Assembly (NCBI GenBank): GCA_014729735.1
Contig: WJJN01000060.1
Span: forward strand, 1-7,397
Source: Candidatus Zhuqueibacterota bacterium
GTDB lineage: Bacteria; Zhuqueibacterota; Zhuqueibacteria; Thermofontimicrobiales; Thiofontviventaceae
DNA length: 7,397 bases
Direction of reading: 5' to 3'
A model generated the notes under the pieces. That model worked only from the letters and a program-made list of their open reading frames with translations. It did no database searches and had not been told where the DNA came from. Of this stretch, positions 5,896-7,397 are shown in pieces. Position 1 is the first letter of the stretch. Each line of letters begins with the position of its first letter. The position numbers and the translations under genes are program-made.

Positions 5896-6717
5896 ATGAA
5901 AAAATTAATCATGCTTATATGTGGAGTCACCTTCCTGGCGAACTGTAATTCCGAAGAGTTGAAAAATCAATGGGCGAGTGGCGCGTTGTACATTGACGGT
6001 AGAAGTGATGATTGGGACGGCTATGATTTGCACTATTTCGAGGATCAGGATGCTATGCTTGGAACTCTGAACGATTCCGAAAATATTTATTTGATGATGC
6101 GATTCAGTAACAGGCGATTGGCGCATAAAATCCATCGACACGGAATCACGATTTGGCTGGATAAGCAGGGTGAAAAAGAGAAATCAAGAGGCTTCCAATA
6201 TACTGGCAGTATGGAAATTCAACAGGAAATTGATAGATTGCATGAGCAGTTCAAGCAAAAAATGCCGCAGCGCAATGATGGAATTCAACGGCTGACTGCC
6301 AGAATGGAGCCTGATGTGCCGGATGCAGGGAGAATTTGGATCATCGAAGGCGATGACCGTAGAGAAGTTGGGGATAATCAGACTCATGGCACAGCGGCAG
6401 GATCCAAAATAGTCGACGGCGTTTATTGCTATGAATTCCGGATGCCAATTCCAACTGGGCTTGAATCGAAGAAAAAAATCAATCTGTGTGTAGAGCTTGG
6501 CGGACTCAGCGAGGACGATTTAAAAGAAATCGCGCAGCAGCGCTTCAATCCTGATGGCGGAATGGGCAGGCATCCCGGCGGCATGGGCAGACGACCAGGT
6601 GGAATACGCGGCGGTCCTGGCGGAATTCGCGGTAATCGCGGTCAGAGACCGGATGCCGGTTTTGTAAAAGAGCAGGATATCTGGTTGAAGCTAATACTGG
6701 CTGAAAAGCCGGAATGA
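5896..6717 (+). CDS. Probable lipoprotein with a CBM9/DOMON-like domain and a Gly/Arg-rich segment
   Basis: A 273-residue exported protein. The signal peptide ends at Cys17 in FLANC; Asn at -1 is unusual for a lipobox, so lipid attachment is likely but not certain. Residues about 27-100 read as the start of a carbohydrate-binding-family-9/DOMON-like beta-sandwich: LYIDGRSDDWDGY (31-43), a strand around ENIYLMMRFSN (62-72) and ITIWLDKQG (84-92). Residues about 106-135 form a charged, probably helical insertion. The fold resumes near 145-200 (GRIWIIEG, GVYCYEFRMPIP, INLCVELGG). Residues 221-251 are a low-complexity GGM/GGI-R-rich run, then DIWLKLILAE closes the fold. Such domains bind sugars, haem or other ligands, but no ligand residues can be named here. 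It is separated from the protease cassette by 386 nt, has its own ribosome site and ends before a terminator, so it is probably its own transcription unit. Confidence 0.8.
   Translation: MKKLIMLICGVTFLANCNSEELKNQWASGALYIDGRSDDWDGYDLHYFEDQDAMLGTLNDSENIYLMMRFSNRRLAHKIHRHGITIWLDKQGEKEKSRGFQYTGSMEIQQEIDRLHEQFKQKMPQRNDGIQRLTARMEPDVPDAGRIWIIEGDDRREVGDNQTHGTAAGSKIVDGVYCYEFRMPIPTGLESKKKINLCVELGGLSEDDLKEIAQQRFNPDGGMGRHPGGMGRRPGGIRGGPGGIRGNRGQRPDAGFVKEQDIWLKLILAEKPE
6556..6648 (+). repeat. In-frame Gly/Arg-rich low-complexity repeat
   Basis: The DNA encodes residues 221-251 of the lipoprotein: degenerate units such as GGMGRHP, GGMGRRP, GGIRGGP and GGIRGNRG. It is markedly more GC-rich than the gene around it, and the units differ at the base level, so it is an old or selected repeat rather than a fresh expansion. 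Copy number could vary between strains. Confidence 0.6.
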
Positions 6718-6821
6718 ACTCAAAGACATTTGGCTGAATGAATACGACATATAAAATAGAAAGGTTTACAGTGTCATGCGATGAGTTTGCCGAACTTAAA
6801 AACTTACCTCCTTAAAAGTGA

Positions 6822-6860
6822 TGGCGGCATCCACTGATTTGTGAATGCCGCTGTTTTTTG
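6822..6860 (+). terminator. Rho-independent terminator between convergent genes
   Basis: GCGGCAT (6824-6830) pairs perfectly with ATGCCGC (6845-6851). CAC (6832-6834) pairs with GTG (6841-6843) after one mismatch, around the 6-nt loop TGATTT. TGTTTTTTG follows, giving a U6 run (6854-6859) for + strand transcripts from the lipoprotein gene. On the minus strand the hairpin is followed by CATCACTTTTAA, a weaker U tract, so it may also stop the convergent gene that ends at 6877. Confidence 0.75.
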
Positions 6861-6876
6861 TAGCTAAAGGTCTGTA

Positions 6877-7397
6877 TTACTTCACCGCCCGATATTGCAG
6901 TTCATGCTCCGGATCCAGGAGCCGGAAATAATATCCCCAGTTACTGCCGCCCTGTTCCACTTTGATCAGCACTTTATTCCAGCCCTTTTTCAATTGTACC
7001 TCGATTTTATCCTGATCCGGTTTCGCACCGCGCTTAATCACATGCTCGTGCACCAGTTCATCATTCAGCCATAATTTGACACCATCGTTGCTGCCAAGCA
7101 GAATTGTGGCAGTTCGCGATTCCGGAGATTTGATATGCGTTAGACCGTATGCTACTGTATATTGATTCGGATGCAGGCGAATCAGATTGATATAACCGTC
7201 TTCTTCTGCTTCGAATTTTTGCCATTTTACGGCAACGCCGTTTTTCCCGGAATAGCTCTCATTCAGATCGATTTCCTTTTCCGGCGGGTATTCGATGAAC
7301 AGTCCATCTCCGGCATTGGGGTTGTCAAAGGGACCGATGACCATCCATTCCCTGGCGTAATGCGCACGCGGCTCGATAATTACAGCATGCAAGCCAG
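6877..7397 (-). CDS. C-terminal beta-sandwich domain of a larger, probably secreted protein (partial, 5' end outside window)
   Basis: The frame stays open to the window edge. A TTG at 7392 could be read as a start, but there is no ribosome site room or signal peptide, and the codons before it (GGC and a partial one) are open, so this is the end of a longer gene. About 173 codons are visible. Readable motifs are WMVIGPFDNP at the domain start, then VAYGLTHIKSPESRTATILL, GSNDGVKLWLNDELVHEH and KKGWNKVLIKVEQGGSNWG. From memory, this pattern belongs to a PA14/galactose-binding-like accessory domain found at the C-terminus of secreted peptidases and glycosidases in Bacteroidota-like and Planctomycete-like bacteria. 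It binds or packs against a catalytic domain that would lie outside the window, so the enzyme class is unknown. It runs convergent to the lipoprotein gene. Confidence 0.8.
   Translation of the reverse strand, partial: GLHAVIIEPRAHYAREWMVIGPFDNPNAGDGLFIEYPPEKEIDLNESYSGKNGVAVKWQKFEAEEDGYINLIRLHPNQYTVAYGLTHIKSPESRTATILLGSNDGVKLWLNDELVHEHVIKRGAKPDQDKIEVQLKKGWNKVLIKVEQGGSNWGYYFRLLDPEHELQYRAVK

Noticed and set aside
5796..5948. 50-codon frame starting in the GC-rich block and running into the lipoprotein gene
   Set aside because: It overlaps the lipoprotein start in another frame, has no ribosome site, and its first half is just AT-rich sequence.
6806..6813. Perfect minus-strand Shine-Dalgarno (AAGGAGGT)
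   Set aside because: No minus-strand frame of meaningful length starts at a suitable distance; the nearest ATG gives three codons.
1..7397. CRISPR array, tRNA, rRNA, transposase or integrase
   Set aside because: No regularly spaced repeats, cloverleaf-like sequence or recombinase motifs were seen on either strand.

Overview
The window looks like a piece of chromosome from an AT-leaning Gram-negative bacterium. The evidence is outer-membrane beta-barrel proteins, Sec signal peptides, a probable lipoprotein, and several operon genes that lack Shine-Dalgarno sites. The style of the CBM9-like lipoprotein and of the 'GPFDN ... GSNDGVKLWLN' domain suggests the Bacteroidota/Ignavibacteria/Calditrichota/KSB1 side of bacterial diversity. 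This placement is inference only; there is no rRNA or phylogenetic marker here.

Layout. (1) Positions 30-833 encode the membrane permease of a zinc/manganese-type ABC importer (ABC-3 family), perhaps overlapping the tail of an upstream gene. (2) A plausible sigma70-type promoter (846-874) and a 180-nt leader containing small repeats follow. (3) Positions 1055-5509 hold four tightly packed + strand genes: a secreted beta-rich protein with four cysteines; a membrane protein with one membrane segment near each end and a large, probably periplasmic, beta-rich middle; and two tandem paralogues, each made of a signal peptide, a trypsin-like domain and a C-terminal domain of about eight beta strands that looks like an outer-membrane barrel. 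(4) Positions 5510-5895 are a 386-nt gap that holds an open frame without a usable start (5434-5652), which may be a frameshifted continuation of the second protease gene, and then a cluster of inverted repeats (5695-5795). (5) Positions 5896-6717 encode a probable lipoprotein with a CBM9/DOMON-like fold and a Gly/Arg-rich tail. (6) A terminator hairpin (6822-6860) separates it from a convergent partial minus-strand gene (6877-7397), the C-terminal beta-sandwich of a larger, probably secreted, protein.

The most interesting part is the 1055-5509 cassette. The second protease paralogue keeps a full His-Asp-Ser triad (His65, Asp102, Ser171). The first has all three aligned positions changed (Asn78, Asn114, Thr184) but keeps the fold signature and the barrel. 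This is a catalytic-protease/pseudoprotease pair, apparently both anchored in the outer membrane, co-transcribed with a secreted protein and a protein tethered to the inner membrane. I infer an envelope-spanning proteolytic or sensing device. I do not recognise it as a named system and its function is unknown.
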